DNA of 64,000 bases, from contig JAUCEF010000002.1 in NCBI GenBank assembly GCA_033558025.1, positions 2,542,001 through 2,606,000 of the forward strand, given 5' to 3'. This stretch comes from Phytophthora sp. 'mugwort'. Lineage: Eukaryota; Oomycota; Peronosporomycetes; Peronosporales; Peronosporaceae. Below the pieces are notes generated by a model. It did not search any database. It saw nothing but the letters and a program-made list of their open reading frames with translations, and was not told the origin of the DNA. Of the stretch, positions 51,045-62,778 are shown piece by piece; the stretch's first letter is position 1; the number at the start of each line of letters is the position of its first letter. A program made the translations under genes and the position numbers.

Positions 51045-52485
51045 TCTCGCCGTGCCGTGGAATATTCAAGAAAGCGTAGCTGTTTCATGCACTGCAGACC
51101 GGATACCAATTGTGGGGCCAGGGGTAGGCCAAAACAATAACCAGAGATCCGCAGTTGCTATGTGTAAATATGTTTAGCGTTGGTGACGTTCGCTCGGACG
51201 ACATAGACATTACGATGAGAATTTACGACGTAAAAGAGCAGTTCGAAGCACGGTAAGGCACGAGTGCATGACACAAAGCAATTAACAACATGTCTGGAAA
51301 TGAACAGAATGCTGGGAAGCCTCAGCCGAGCTAAACCCTATATCTCCAGTCAAAGTGAGGCTGCCAAGCATGACACGCATTGAGATGATGTAACAACAAC
51401 AGCCTTTCAGAATAGATCTCGAGACAATAGGTTGCTGCGATGAAGACTATATTGGTGTGCAAAAGGCGTGGACGTCAAAAGGAAAAAGCGCATATTGTAC
51501 GATCCCACTTCAGCAACGGCTGAATTACACATTTCTTACGAAGACATGCAGATAGACATTTGCGCCTTTACTGCGGGGTGTGTACACAACCGGAAGGAGG
51601 TGAGCTAAGAATAATTTAAGCAAAACGACGACTATAATTGCGGTGTATTAGTACCGGAATTCGTCCGTAGCTGCTTGAAGTGAAGCGAATCCGTTGGGCT
51701 AACAGGGAAGAACCAGAATTGTGTCATTTTGACTATTTAGTACTGCAATGGTGCAAGTTTATACCGATAAACAAAACTATCCATAAATACAATATCGTGT
51801 CATCAAACTCCACTGCATTCGGTAACGGTAAAGACACGTACAGCCATCCCATTTTCAGTTAGCAATGCCGAATACGGCACCAGTCTCGGAGTAGCTGGGC
51901 TGAAGAGGCTGCAGTGTAATATAGTCAGTATTTCCGCAGTCCGGGGGGGGGGCAATAGTTCTTGTCTTTGAGAAGCTTCTGCAACCAATTCAGACAACAC
52001 TCCGTCTGCAGGTTCGAGACCCTCATCTGGTCACACGTTCGAGCCCAGGACGCGACACGGGGAACGATTCAACGCAGACGAGAGATAAGTTACATTCTGA
52101 ATACAACAGCAGACAGAACTACGAATGAAAATTAATTAAAACTGAGAGCTTGTGTTTTGCAATCGGCTACGGACGCTTTGAAGAGATTGTGGCAACGACG
52201 TGAGACAAAGGCTTCACGTCACATACGCCAATCACGTGCGTTTGACTCGAGGCAGCGGAAGTATCGAGTCATTCTACGCCAAAACGGCGCTGATGCCGAT
52301 CAGACGATCGTCCGGAACATCTATCCAAAAATGCATACGAACTGAAAAAGTGACCAATAACTTTGCCCAGGGCGTCCATATGTTTTATGTTGCATCCCGG
52401 TGCGGACGGTTTGGCACCCAACTTCGTGAAGCCCACAATTTTGATCAGTGGCGCAAACGTTCGTTAATCTTGACAATGCAGTAAC
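51045..52485 (-). repeat. Right arm of the large diverged inverted repeat
   Basis: Inverted counterpart of 44850-46650, aligned in order from 51045 (CACGGCACGGCGAGA, matching GCGGCACGGCGAGA near 46643) to 52485. It lacks the segment equivalent to 46195-46370 and has about 350 extra bp at 51570-51920. A run of nine to ten G is present near 51945. Confidence 0.75.
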
Positions 52486-53038
52486 CGTTACTAAGTATGC
52501 TGCTACGACCTTGTTGTCGGCGTAGCGGCGGTCGTCATCGCATATTCCGCTGAGCTAATCAGTCTTTCTACTGAAGCTGACATGCCGAGCATGAAACGCA
52601 GGTGGTAGCGGTGGTCGGTATCAAATGATACCGGTAGCTAATGTCGGTTATCGGGCTAGCAGACTAGCCAGTGTGGAGAAATACTGTATTGCATCGCGTT
52701 GGAACATTGCAATGTCCGAATGCAAGCCTGGCTGACTTTGCAGCAGCATTAACATTTAATTGCAATGGTCAGCTTTCTTTGGAGCTCTCGACGTCGTCCC
52801 GCAGATCGGAAAAACTGTAGCGCTTACGTTTTGGGGGCAAAATCCAGCAGGCGTATATTTGACTTAGCAATGATATCCCTGTTGATTCACGGCCATGAGA
52901 GGCGAACCCGGGTGTGGCGTGGTGGGTTCAAATTGTAGGTGCGCTTGGTCGCTACTCGGTGAAATCTAGAATGGTGTTTTCTCCGCCGTGTTGCAGCCTG
53001 ATCTCTACGCGACTGACGATCCAAACTTGATATGGTAA
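52486..53038. other. Intergenic, nothing recognised
   Basis: No coding signal or known repeat seen. Confidence 0.4.
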
Positions 53039-53442
53039 TGTGACGGGGGGTCACACGCACCCTGGCCTGAGGAAGCGTATCTTCTAACCCAGACAGACGC
53101 CCTGCGTCTCTGTCTTCTTATCGTACGAGGAAAGCCTGGCTTTCCCTATAGTCCGTGGGACAGGGTTCCCACGGCTTGCGGACTTCTAGGTTAAATTTTT
53201 AATGAGTCGTTATTAACATGCTCCAATTTTTCAACTTACTGTAAACTGCCTAATGAATGCATCCCCTAAGTCACCGGTTTCTCAATGGGTGGTTCTCAAG
53301 CCATGTCTCTTTCCTAAGTGCGATTCGTACCTAACTGTGTCTCTCGTCTAGGTGTGAACCGCACTTAGTGGTGCGTCTTCTCTCCTAGATACGATCCGCA
53401 CCTAGTGAGTGGGCGCCCCATAGTGTGTGGTCACACCAACTG
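53039..53442 (+). repeat. Candidate LTR of another retrotransposon family
   Basis: Starts TGTGACGGGGGGTCACACGC and may end GTGGTCACACCA, so termini are TG...CA with short inverted GTCACAC motifs. It is followed by TGGTCATGGCC, a possible primer-binding site. Its opening resembles, from memory, LTRs common in Phytophthora. Three ~36-bp imperfect repeats near 53312-53405 each contain a small palindrome (CTA.GTG...CAC.TAG). No matching second LTR or target duplication is in the window. Confidence 0.4.
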
Positions 53443-54352
53443 GTCATGGCCATCCACCAGGAACACGCCCCATTACAGGAAAGCACAAATCCATCTTCGC
53501 ACGGAACGTTGTCGCTTCCTCTGATAAAATGCCTTTCCACCACCAAGGTGCAATACCACCATCAAGTTGCAATGCTTGCCACTCCATTTTGTCAGTCACT
53601 GTCTCATTGCAATGTGGGATGGAGTGCCAGTCGACATCAGGGAGTTATGGTCACGGGGTGGTGACAGCGAAGCACCTAAATTGATTATCATCTAGGTTCC
53701 ACTGCTAATGGATTCTGCTGATGGATTCGGTGGCAATGCTACAGTTTTCATTGCGTTCACAAGCGTTGTCTATATACTGCATGTACATTAGCACTATGTT
53801 CTCAAGAGGACTTTCTTGCGTGCGTTTTACCTGGTATACATGTAGTGCGATTTGACATCGCTGAAGAGTAGGGGCCCAGTGCTCGAAAACATAACATTGA
53901 ATTGGCTTAAGTAGAACATAGTAGTCATTGCAATACCGGCAAGTACAAAAATAAATATCGCATTACTTCATTATCAGAACGCATTGGTAGGGTGGTAGTC
54001 AAACCACTACGCAGGGAATCGAGTCTCGCACTTGTCGAGACGCCGGAGGCTGTCATTAGGACTTACGGTAGTGGTAGGGTCCCCCACCTATCCAAATGAG
54101 CCGGCGACGGCAAAAGATAGTCCCACAGCGGATATGTTTTTTTTTCCAGCACAATTTACTATTCCGATTTGCATATATGATGAGCATTATGTGCTGTTAG
54201 TGAGAATAAGGACCTGTAAAGATGTCTTGCTAAAAGAACGAGGCAGTTTGTCACTCGCTGTGAGTCCTACATGTCTTCTAGGTCCTGGTCATTGCCGACG
54301 TATCCCAGCAGTGACGTGAAGTCCCACAGGTCACGCGCAAGAATATCAATAT
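53443..54352. other. Possible LTR-element internal remnant and unassigned DNA
   Basis: 53443-53690 could be leader sequence of the preceding candidate LTR. The rest contains only short unmatched ORFs. Confidence 0.3.
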
Positions 54353-55438
54353 CTAAAAGTCGTCCGGCAACAAACTTGGGCGGAGATGGCTCAGCATCAG
54401 CCTAAAATGAGTGAAGAGACGTTCACATCGATTGGTGGTGGAATCATGCGAAAGATGACAATGCTCTTCGCGTCGGCAGCGTATCGCGGTCGCTTTGCTT
54501 GGTGTAGCGTTTCCGTCGCGCGAAATCAATGGATCCCTTGGAGGTGAACCAGGAGAAGTGAAGCGGGCGACAGTCACCTCTTCCGCAGCAGTCAGTGCTT
54601 GATCAGATATCATCTTGACGACAGCCCTCTCAAGACTGGTGAATGAACAATCCTGGCAGACGTTTTCAGCTGCTCCGATGTGGTATGACACTTGTCCATG
54701 ACGGCATCAAAGAATAGTTAGCATCAGCTAGACTGTTCTTCTTCGATTGAAGCTTCACACAGACACTATTGGGATCTTCCAGCTTGGCGAGGAGCTGGAC
54801 GATCTGAAGGTGGGTACTATGTCACGGAAGCAAGTCTTTAACATCAGCTTATCGTCTTGATGGCATCGCGGGTCTCCGTGTAATGAATCAGCACCTCGTC
54901 GGTCGAAGGCCATCGAGTGACATTGGACTTGAGTGTTTTTTTGTTTCGACGTATGGTAGACGAGCTCGGATGTGTTGTTCGAACGCTCAGTTAGTTGGAT
55001 GGAGAGAGTCCGAACTTGGTCGATGAGTGACTTGTAGTATTCAAGATAGCGGCAAACCGCCAGGTTGAAACGGTAGGTAGCGCAGCTGAGGAGAGGGGCA
55101 CCCAGCCGAGTCGCAATCACTTGGTTGTCGCACAGTTGTCCACAAAATTATATCGCCTTCTTTGCGTAGATATCTAATATCGCATCCAACATTTCGATGT
55201 GTGCGTCTGCGCCTTGTCCATGCTTGGCCGTGAGATCGCGAGCACGACTTGTCGAAGCTTTCACCTTGAGCAAACACGTCGCAGACAGCGACAGAGTGAA
55301 ATGTCCCAGATGTCCGTCCGCCACATGAGTCCAAACTCGCCGCCCATATTCGGCAAGATTTGCTGTCCCATACATGACGCATGGGGTATTCCACCAACGC
55401 CTTTGCCGAGACGGGCTTGACGGCCGCTAACAAGCGCG
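54353..55438 (-). pseudogene. hAT-superfamily transposase remnant
   Basis: In minus-strand order: a beta-strand region (FGLMWRTDIWDIS, about 55290-55345), DAILDIYAK (55155), then VIATRLGAPLLSCATYRFNLAVCRYLEYY (55035-55120), which is the hAT hallmark GC.SHR.NLAV in slightly altered form. A KQKNTQVQCHS..FD segment (54900-54945) and the C-terminal dimerisation motif TTNRCERLFTHFRLMLSHLRPSL (54370-54440) follow. Multiple frameshifts and stops. Its N-terminal part is cut by the start of copy 3 at 55439. Confidence 0.8.
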
Positions 55439-55452
55439 TCAGCGGTGGATGG

Positions 55453-56359
55453 TGTAGTATTGCAGATCCGGACAAGACGGAAGTTGACCAACAGCCGGAA
55501 GATCCACGTCGCCAGCGACAGCCGTAACAGCGTCAAGGTGATGGATCCGGACCATGCGACACGCCAGGTCTGTATATGGTACGAATCCTGGATCCATCCG
55601 CTGGGGTAAGGTCTAAGTCTAGATCCGATCAGTTTTAGTACACACCGGGTTGAAGATCCGTAGCTAAAGGGAGGTAGCGTGGAGACGGGTGGTCAGGAAT
55701 AGGTCAGAGATGGGATCCTGGGTTATGCGTTATCCGTAGGATAGGTTGTGGGATGGGATCCGAAGGTAGATAGGCTAAGGTATAAATCAGATCCGAATTT
55801 GCGCTGGAAGACAGACTTGACTATAGTATAGGGGATTTCTATTGTCCCCATACATAGATCAAGTCTAACTTTGGCGATCTTCCTGCACACGTGGCAGCCC
55901 CTGGATAGCTAGTTTGGCCAGGTCACGCTCGCCCTTTGGTTTCTCAACCCCCCCTCCCCTCAAGATCCCGCTGTTGGAGGCGGCAAGCATCGTAAAGGGA
56001 CAAGGACAACTCCGATAAGGAGCAAGGACACCTCAAGAAGGAACAACCCCGGATCTCGTATTTCTATTATGGATCCACAAAGTCTGCGCAAAGAGCTCAA
56101 GACCAAACCAACACCGGATCTCGTGCGCAGGAATACCGCGCAGATTCACCCCCTCCCAAGTCCCCACAAAGACATTCAAGGCCCACCAAGTGCGCGTCTC
56201 GTGTCAACGAGAGACCAGTACCAGCCCACCGACGGATACACAAGGTGAACCACTCAGCAACAACACGGCCGTCGGAGTACCCCCTCCGTTAGTCGGTGTC
56301 TGGGCGCAGTGCGTGCGAGATGGAATCCTACTGAACTTCAGCGGATCCACTCCACCACA
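55453..56359 (+). repeat. Hybrid LTR of copy 3 (907 bp)
   Basis: The left half carries variants of the 3' LTR of element 1 (TGTAGTATT, TATGCGTTATCCG, TGTCCCCATACA). The right half, from about 55885, carries variants of the 5' LTR (GCTAGTTTGG, GTAAAGGGACAAGGAC, GGAACAACCCC). It ends CCACCACA, followed by the same PBS as element 1. Confidence 0.9.
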
Positions 56360-56640
56360 ATGGTGCGCATGCCCCGATCTCTTGGCGACGCGGAATTTCA
56401 CCGTGTCCCAAGATGATGCGCAAGTGAGCAATGGATCCGGAGATGAAGCGCCAACGTAGACTGGATTGCCGACGGCGTCGCTGAAAAGAGATCCGCGGGG
56501 CGACAGAGTCCTGGGAGGAGCTCTGCCGACGGAAGCGAGGATGGTCTGGCAACGGATCAGGAAGAGGAACCGCTTCCTCCCAGGCACCTTCGGAGACCCC
56601 CGCAGGTCTTGACGCGAGTCAGGACCTGTCGAACGAAGGA

Positions 56641-58742
56641 TTGTTCGCAAGAGCGAACGATCCTTCATCCACCACCACCCTAGCGTCCTCTAGTGCCATG
56701 TCTAAGAAGAAGACGAAGGCCACACGGAAGAAACTCAAGGCACCAGGCTCGGATAGCGAATATCGTGCTACATTGACGTCTACTTGGTCACGATCTAAGT
56801 TGGAGTCGGCGTACGTGCGTACGGAGCTGAACGACTTCCTGCGCAAGGACCCAGTGATGCGGATCCTGCAGCTGAAGCAGCTCGGATCCCTCACCGGACC
56901 TGCGTCGCCCCCGTTGTCAACCACAAACAAGCTGGACGCCGCAATGGATCTGCTGAGGATGCTGGAAGAAGCCGGCCTTATGGCAGGAGCGTTCGACGCT
57001 GACGACCTGTTCCAGTTGGATGCCGACACGATCCAGATCTCGGCCGCGTCGCTCTTCAACTTGCTGAAGCCCACCGTGGGCGAGCGATCGGCGGCTGCAG
57101 CGCCCGAGATCCAGACCGAGCACAGCCCGCACAGCTCGACAATCGAGGCCAAGGCCGGGTACGTCTCGTCGCCCGAGACCAAGGCGGCGTACACCAGGTC
57201 GCCGGAGTACCACACCGGATCATCGCAGTACGCGTCGGCTACGTCAGAAGTCGGATCCAGGAGCTCATCGGAACCGCGACGGATGTCGCTTGAGCCAGCC
57301 GGTGCCGCGATGCTGCAGTCACGTTCTGCGAGCACCCTGGCAGATAAGATCCCGGATCCTCGTCCAGCGAGACCGTCGCAAGCCCGGATCCGGTCAGCGG
57401 GTCCGGCCCAGGAACCGACGAGTGGTCTGGCGACGTACTTTCAAGCGGCTATGGCACGTTTCCTGAGCGAACGTCAAGAGGCCAGGGCCCGCGACCGGCT
57501 CCGCCCCCACGCGGTCCAGGATCGCAGGATTTTTCGACATGGAGTCGGTGAGATCGCAAGATCACCACCCCGAGCACTGGGCGTATGATCCGGATGATCT
57601 CGACATGGGATCCACGAGACGCACGGCTACGACAGCGGCAGCAGTCGTTCCGACTGGATCGTCGACGTTAAAAAAAAAACGCGTCAAGATATCGACCATC
57701 TCGGATCTGAAGGAATTCACAGGCAAGGATCATGATGAAGAGCGTGCACGAGGGTGGATCAGCAAAGTCAAGGTTGCATTCACGAGGGATCAAGCTACAG
57801 ACGAAGAGAAATGCCTTACATGCGCGGATCTGCTTACCGGACCCGCGAGGAACTGGTACAGGCAACTGAGCCGATCCACGCGGTCGAAGTGGAGTGACTT
57901 GCTCAGGAGCTTCCAGACGAAGTACTGTGGATTGGGAGTGTTGGTAGCATGGCACTACTACCACGCACGCAAGCGCGCAGAGGAGACACCACTGGAATAT
58001 ATGCCACCGCCTCAACGTTGCAGGCATGCGCGCGAGGCTGATGATCAAGAATGGCGACGCGAAGGCCCGTCACGAGCACGCGAAATACTTCATCGAGACT
58101 CTGGGAGACCAGGATCATGCGGATCAGCTCACACTGCTGCGCTTGGCTGACGCGGATCTGCTGGAGGATGTGCTGCGCGCGCGGGAGCGAGCGAAGTCGC
58201 GCCAGAAGAAGTCGACCGGATCTGGCAAGCACCTATCCAAGTCGAGTCCTGCGCCACCAAAGGCGCCAGCCTGTGCTGTACGCGCTATCAAGATCCCTGA
58301 TTCCGGATCCGAGTTCGGATCGGACTAGGAGAAGTCAGGATCCGAAGGCGAACTGTGCCGAGCGTACGTGACGGCGGCGAGTGACCAGTCTCAGGCAGTT
58401 GCATCAGCGGATCCGCCAAGAGCACCGGATCCTGGATGCTCGAACGATGCGCCAAAGGATCTTCGACAGCAGGTTCGCCGCCCGCGTTTCGGCAGAGATG
58501 GCCAGATGAGAATACTGCGGGTCGCGTAAGCACTCGGATCTTGGGGTTGGAAGCGTCTGATCTGTCAGAAGTGCGGCAAGAGAGGACATCTGTCAGATCG
58601 GTGTTTTTTCGTGGGTCGTGGCGGTGGCGAACCCCACGATCCCGGCCAGGTGAAAGAGTTCTACAGCCTCATCTGTCAGTGGTTCGATCCCAGCAAACAT
58701 CCCGGACTACTACCTGATGCTGCTGAGAAGATGTTAAACTAG
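56641..58742 (+). pseudogene. Copy 3 gag
   Basis: Same structure as element 1 gag: first segment 56641-57588 (Met at 56698 likely), capsid block 57539-58150, continuation 58026-58328, zinc knuckle CQKCGKRGHLSDRC at 58563-58604. It has a 9-bp insertion near 57125 and keeps SFQTKYCGLGVLVAWHYYHARKRAEETPLEYM, lost in element 1, but shares the other two frame changes. Confidence 0.8.
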
Positions 58743-58796
58743 GACGCTCGCCGGTTTTGAACCCGGTACGAGACGAGCGTTCTAGCTCATTCATCT

Positions 58797-59426
58797 ATGC
58801 ATTCGTGGAGAAGAAGCCAAAGGATCAGGTTAGCGGATCGCGAGCTGATCTATTTGGTAATACATATGAACTACATAAGAACTGCTATGGTTGCAAGTCT
58901 TCGACCTGTTGACGACTACCAACGATCCGAGGTCACGATGACTTTGGATCTGCGGCACGGCGAGTCGCGCGGATACTGGAAGTACCATGTCTCCGGCAAA
59001 CACTACAACCAGGCGAAAGCTAACAGCAAGATCAACAGTGTCAAGGCTGTGGCGCTTCTTGACTCAGGAGCCGAGGTGTCGATCATCGACGCCACCTTAG
59101 CTCGTAAGGTAGGATGCCATACCAACACAAGTCAGAGTCAAGAATGCCTCGGAATTGGTGAAAAGCTGTATGTCGCGGAAGGACGCACCCGGATCAAGCT
59201 TACCTTGGCGGGATCCTTGGTGTACTTCTACGACGTCTGGGTGGGAGACGATCTGCCGCCAGAGTACCAAGCTATCCTTGGCATGGACTCCATGGTCCCG
59301 GCTGGGATCCGGCTGGATTTCGGCGACGATCCATTTGCCTGCCGGACGAGGTGCGAGTTATGTTGCAGGGGTGCCGCCAGATCTTCAACGACAGAGCCCG
59401 CCCGGTGTTCGTGGCCAAGCATCTGA
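58797..59426 (+). CDS. Copy 3 aspartic protease, open over the full domain
   Basis: 209 codons, without the frameshift seen in element 1. ALLDSGAEVSIIDATLARKVGC (catalytic Asp, residues ~82-103) and AILGMDSMVPAGIRLDFGDDPF (residues ~161-182) lie in one frame. It is the best-preserved pol domain here. As a free ORF it starts inside the polyprotein, so the Met at 58797 is not necessarily a true start. Confidence 0.75.
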   Translation: MHSWRRSQRIRLADRELIYLVIHMNYIRTAMVASLRPVDDYQRSEVTMTLDLRHGESRGYWKYHVSGKHYNQAKANSKINSVKAVALLDSGAEVSIIDATLARKVGCHTNTSQSQECLGIGEKLYVAEGRTRIKLTLAGSLVYFYDVWVGDDLPPEYQAILGMDSMVPAGIRLDFGDDPFACRTRCELCCRGAARSSTTEPARCSWPSI

Positions 59427-61632
59427 CGGTAGGGTCGCAGAGCCCATGGGGCTCCCGCTGCGGATCCGTTTATCTGACAACGAAAAGCTGTGGCTAACCC
59501 GCGGTGAGCGCTGGGTGCCCACCCTGGCCAAAGGCCCAGGCAGGATCCGCTACTTGCATCTCCCGAACCTGGGCGTCACGAAGCTGATCTTGAACGGGGA
59601 CGTACAGATCGGACTATGGCTGTCCGGCGATCATATTCCTTGCCAGCCAGGCTTCGTCTCTGTAGGATTCGGCGCTACGCCGAGTGGCAAACCCTGGCGT
59701 GGGAAGCCACGGCATCCACCATAGCAGCGGCGCCGCCAGGGCCAGATCTGGGGCCCGCAGTTGACCGAGTGGAGTACGACCCGCCGGTCAGGATCCTGCC
59801 ACGATCGAAGGCCCCTGAATTCGCAGGAAGTTAGGACGAGAGCTAGGAGACGAACAGGCTGTAGGTGACCTGCCCTCTGAATGCCAGTCAGGGACAGAAC
59901 GGTGCGACACCTGAGTTGAGATATGAGCGTAATCACGCTCTGTCTCGTGAACCCGGCCGGTATCGGTGTCGTGCATGCGGGATGGACAATCGGCGCCAAG
60001 GTCGCGATATCTGACGGAGGCCCAAGAGAAGCTCCGTGGCACAAGAGGATGCGGCAGGCGCGCCCGACGACGGCGGTCAAAATGAGACCTCGCGCGACCA
60101 CGGCCCGCCGACCACTGTCGTGACACGTGTCGCTGATTTCGGTGGGAAATGTGAGGCGATCAGGGACCAGTCACCAGGCCCTATACAAGGACGAAGCGAG
60201 GCCACGGTGTCATATTGCCAGGAACGCCTGACTGCCGCAATGCGCGCCACGAGGACCGCGCGAAGGGCACCTCGCCTAGCGAAGTCCCCACAGGGTGTTG
60301 CGCGGTCAGGCCTGATAAGGAAGTTGCGCCAGGAGAAGACAAAGCGAACGGTGCCGTCCACTAGGCCGACGGAAGCTTGAGGGTTGAGCAATCGCCGCTG
60401 ATCAACGTGCTGGAGTCAGGTGACGTTCTGGATGTTGATCTCCGGGCGGCGATCTAGGATCCCCCCCCCCCACGGTTTCTGATCCCGCGGACAGCCCGAG
60501 GCCCATGGCAAGGATCGCCCAGAAAGATCGCCGACAGAAGGGCAAAGACGAATCTGGACGTTGGCACCAAGGTACATGGCGACTCGAAGGAGGATCCCGA
60601 TGTCTGATACCATGACGGAGGCACGCTACATGCCGAAAAAGTGCAAAGCGAGCTGGCTGTGCTGCCGGTGGTAGCACCCACCACGGTCAAGGTGCGAATC
60701 GAGGATCTACAAGTGGGGGACCCTGAGGTGAACACAGAGGAGGAGGAGGTCCGTCAGCTGCGGGACATTATCTAGTCCTACCATCACTTACTGATCGGCA
60801 AGGGCAAGCGCTGCCTCCTGTGGCTGTAGGCGTGGTATGTGACATCGACGTTGGCAAGGCCACCCCCAATCGCACAACGTGTGCGAAAGATCCCCCCCCC
60901 AGTTCCGCGAGAAAGTATAGGATCTGCTGAAGGGACTGCTGTCGGCCAAGATCATACGACACTCAACGTCTCCTTGGGCATCCCCAATCGTGGTGATCAT
61001 CAAGAAGAATGGTGTGGGCATAAGGTTGTGTATTGATTAGATGGTCTACCCGATGCCCTGATCAATGATTTGCTCGAGGATCTCGACAAGGTGCTGTGGT
61101 ATTGCTTGCTGGATATGGCGAGCGGCTTCTGGGTGGTGTCTATGACGGATCGCGCTCGTGCCAACTCGGCATTCACCACGCCGTTTGGCCTGTTTGATTG
61201 GAACCGCATGCCATTTCGATTGAAGAACGCTCCACGGATCTACCAGAGGCTGATCGACAACGCACTGTACGGCTTCTTGCGGATCCCACAAGCGGCGGAT
61301 CGAGGATCCTCAACGGACATCTTCGAAGGAGGAGATCCGGAGGAAGTAGGTGAACCTTCCGTACTGGGGCGTCGATCCTACATCGATGACATCCTTGTTA
61401 CGGCCGGATCCTGGGATTTGTGCGAACGAGTGAGCTCCTGCTCGCGGCCTGTAATAAGTGGAATATCTCGATCAGTGTCGCGAAGAGCTTCTGGGGACTG
61501 AAGAAGGTAGATTATCTCGGGCATCATCCATCCATCGAAGGCTTGGAGGCTCATCCAAGAAGGATCTCAGTGCGCTGGTGGATTGCCATTCCCGAAATCT
61601 CTACGGTCTATGCAGTCGGTTTTGGGTAGTCC
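59427..61632 (+). pseudogene. Copy 3 pol linker and reverse transcriptase
   Basis: Mirrors element 1, including the missing ~28 nt after IRLCID (61020-61040) and the frame break near 61440. The motifs GFWVVSMTDRARANSAFTTPFGLFDWNRMPF and SYIDDILVTAGSWD are present. Confidence 0.83.
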
Positions 61633-61659
61633 GAACACTACGGACGCTTCATCGAAGAT

Positions 61660-62250
61660 ATGGCGGTGTACGGGTCGGTGTTGTACGAGCTGCGAGAGGT
61701 GGAATTCGCCGCGATGCGTGCTGAGAGCAAGATCGCTGTCAACGAAGGAAAGATCGGCCGAAAGGTCTTCGAAGGCGGGGACCCCCAGCTCGATCAGGAT
61801 CCGGAGGCATCAGAGCAGAAGTGGATCCGAGTTAGAGCAGCTTTCGCCACACTAAAGAACAAGATCGCGACGACCCCGATCCTCCGGCACTTCGACCAGG
61901 AGAAACAGTCCGTGCTGATCGTCTACGCCAGCGAGTGGGCAGTGTCCGCATCCCTGGTGCAGGATCACGACGGCAAATACTTGCCCGTGATGTTCACGAG
62001 CCGCACGCTCAAATCGAACGAGTTAAACTACGGCGTCGTGGAGAAGGAAGTGCTAGCGCTGCTGTGTATACTGAATCTGGGTTATTCGATGCTGGTCGGC
62101 AAATCAATTAAGATCCTGACGCGGCACTTGACTTGGCTTGGCTTTCGCGCTGCAGGGCTCCAAAGGCGGCTCGGACAATGGCGCGCTGAGATCGCCCTGT
62201 TGGAGATCACTAAGTGCACGAAAGGCGAGGGTGAGATCTTGGGATCGCTA
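61660..62250 (+). pseudogene. Copy 3 first RNase H, degenerate
   Basis: Same as element 1 (YASEWAVSASLVQDHDG without the first catalytic Asp). The frame is open over 231 codons to 62355, so the loss of the Asp is not accompanied by other decay. Confidence 0.8.
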
Positions 62251-62255
62251 GCTGT

Positions 62256-62757
62256 GTGTGTAACGCCACGATCGATAGTGGATCAGGCACGCATATATCA
62301 ATTGCACCGCGGAACGAGACCCGCCGAGCAGTACAGACTCCGATCCCTTCAGTGAAGCCCGACGCGAAACGCCTGGTCGCTAGTTTCGACGGATCCGCGA
62401 GAGTCAAACGCGGTGGAGGCGCCTTCAGCGCTATCGTGTGGAGGTTGCCCGAGTGGACGGTGGTCAAGGCGGAGTCAGTATGGGCAGAAGATATAACGGT
62501 CAACGAGGCGGAGTACGGTGGAATGCGGTTATGCTTTGATCTGCTAGAAAGACTGGATCGAGGACGTCTGGTGATTTGTGGGGAATCCAACTTGGTAATC
62601 CGACAGACGATGGGCGAGGTCGACTGCAAAGCTCCCGCGTTGACGTTATTGCGGCAAAGGCTCTACACCGTCTAAGATCCTGGCCGGATCATGACCTGCT
62701 TCATGTCAAGCGAGCAGGGAACGCCAGCGCAGATAGTCTGGCGGGTGCGGCGTTTTA
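62256..62757 (+). pseudogene. Copy 3 second RNase H, nearly intact
   Basis: Open from 62256 to 62675 with FDGSARVKRGGGAF, TVNEAEYGGMRLCFDLLERL, VICGESNLVIRQTMGEVDCKAPALTLLRQR. One frame change then precedes HRLRSWPDHDLLHVKRAGNASADSLAGAAF. It retains the segment deleted in element 1. Third acidic residue Glu instead of Asp. Confidence 0.8.
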
Positions 62758-62778
62758 GAGCGGGAGGAAGGTACAGAG

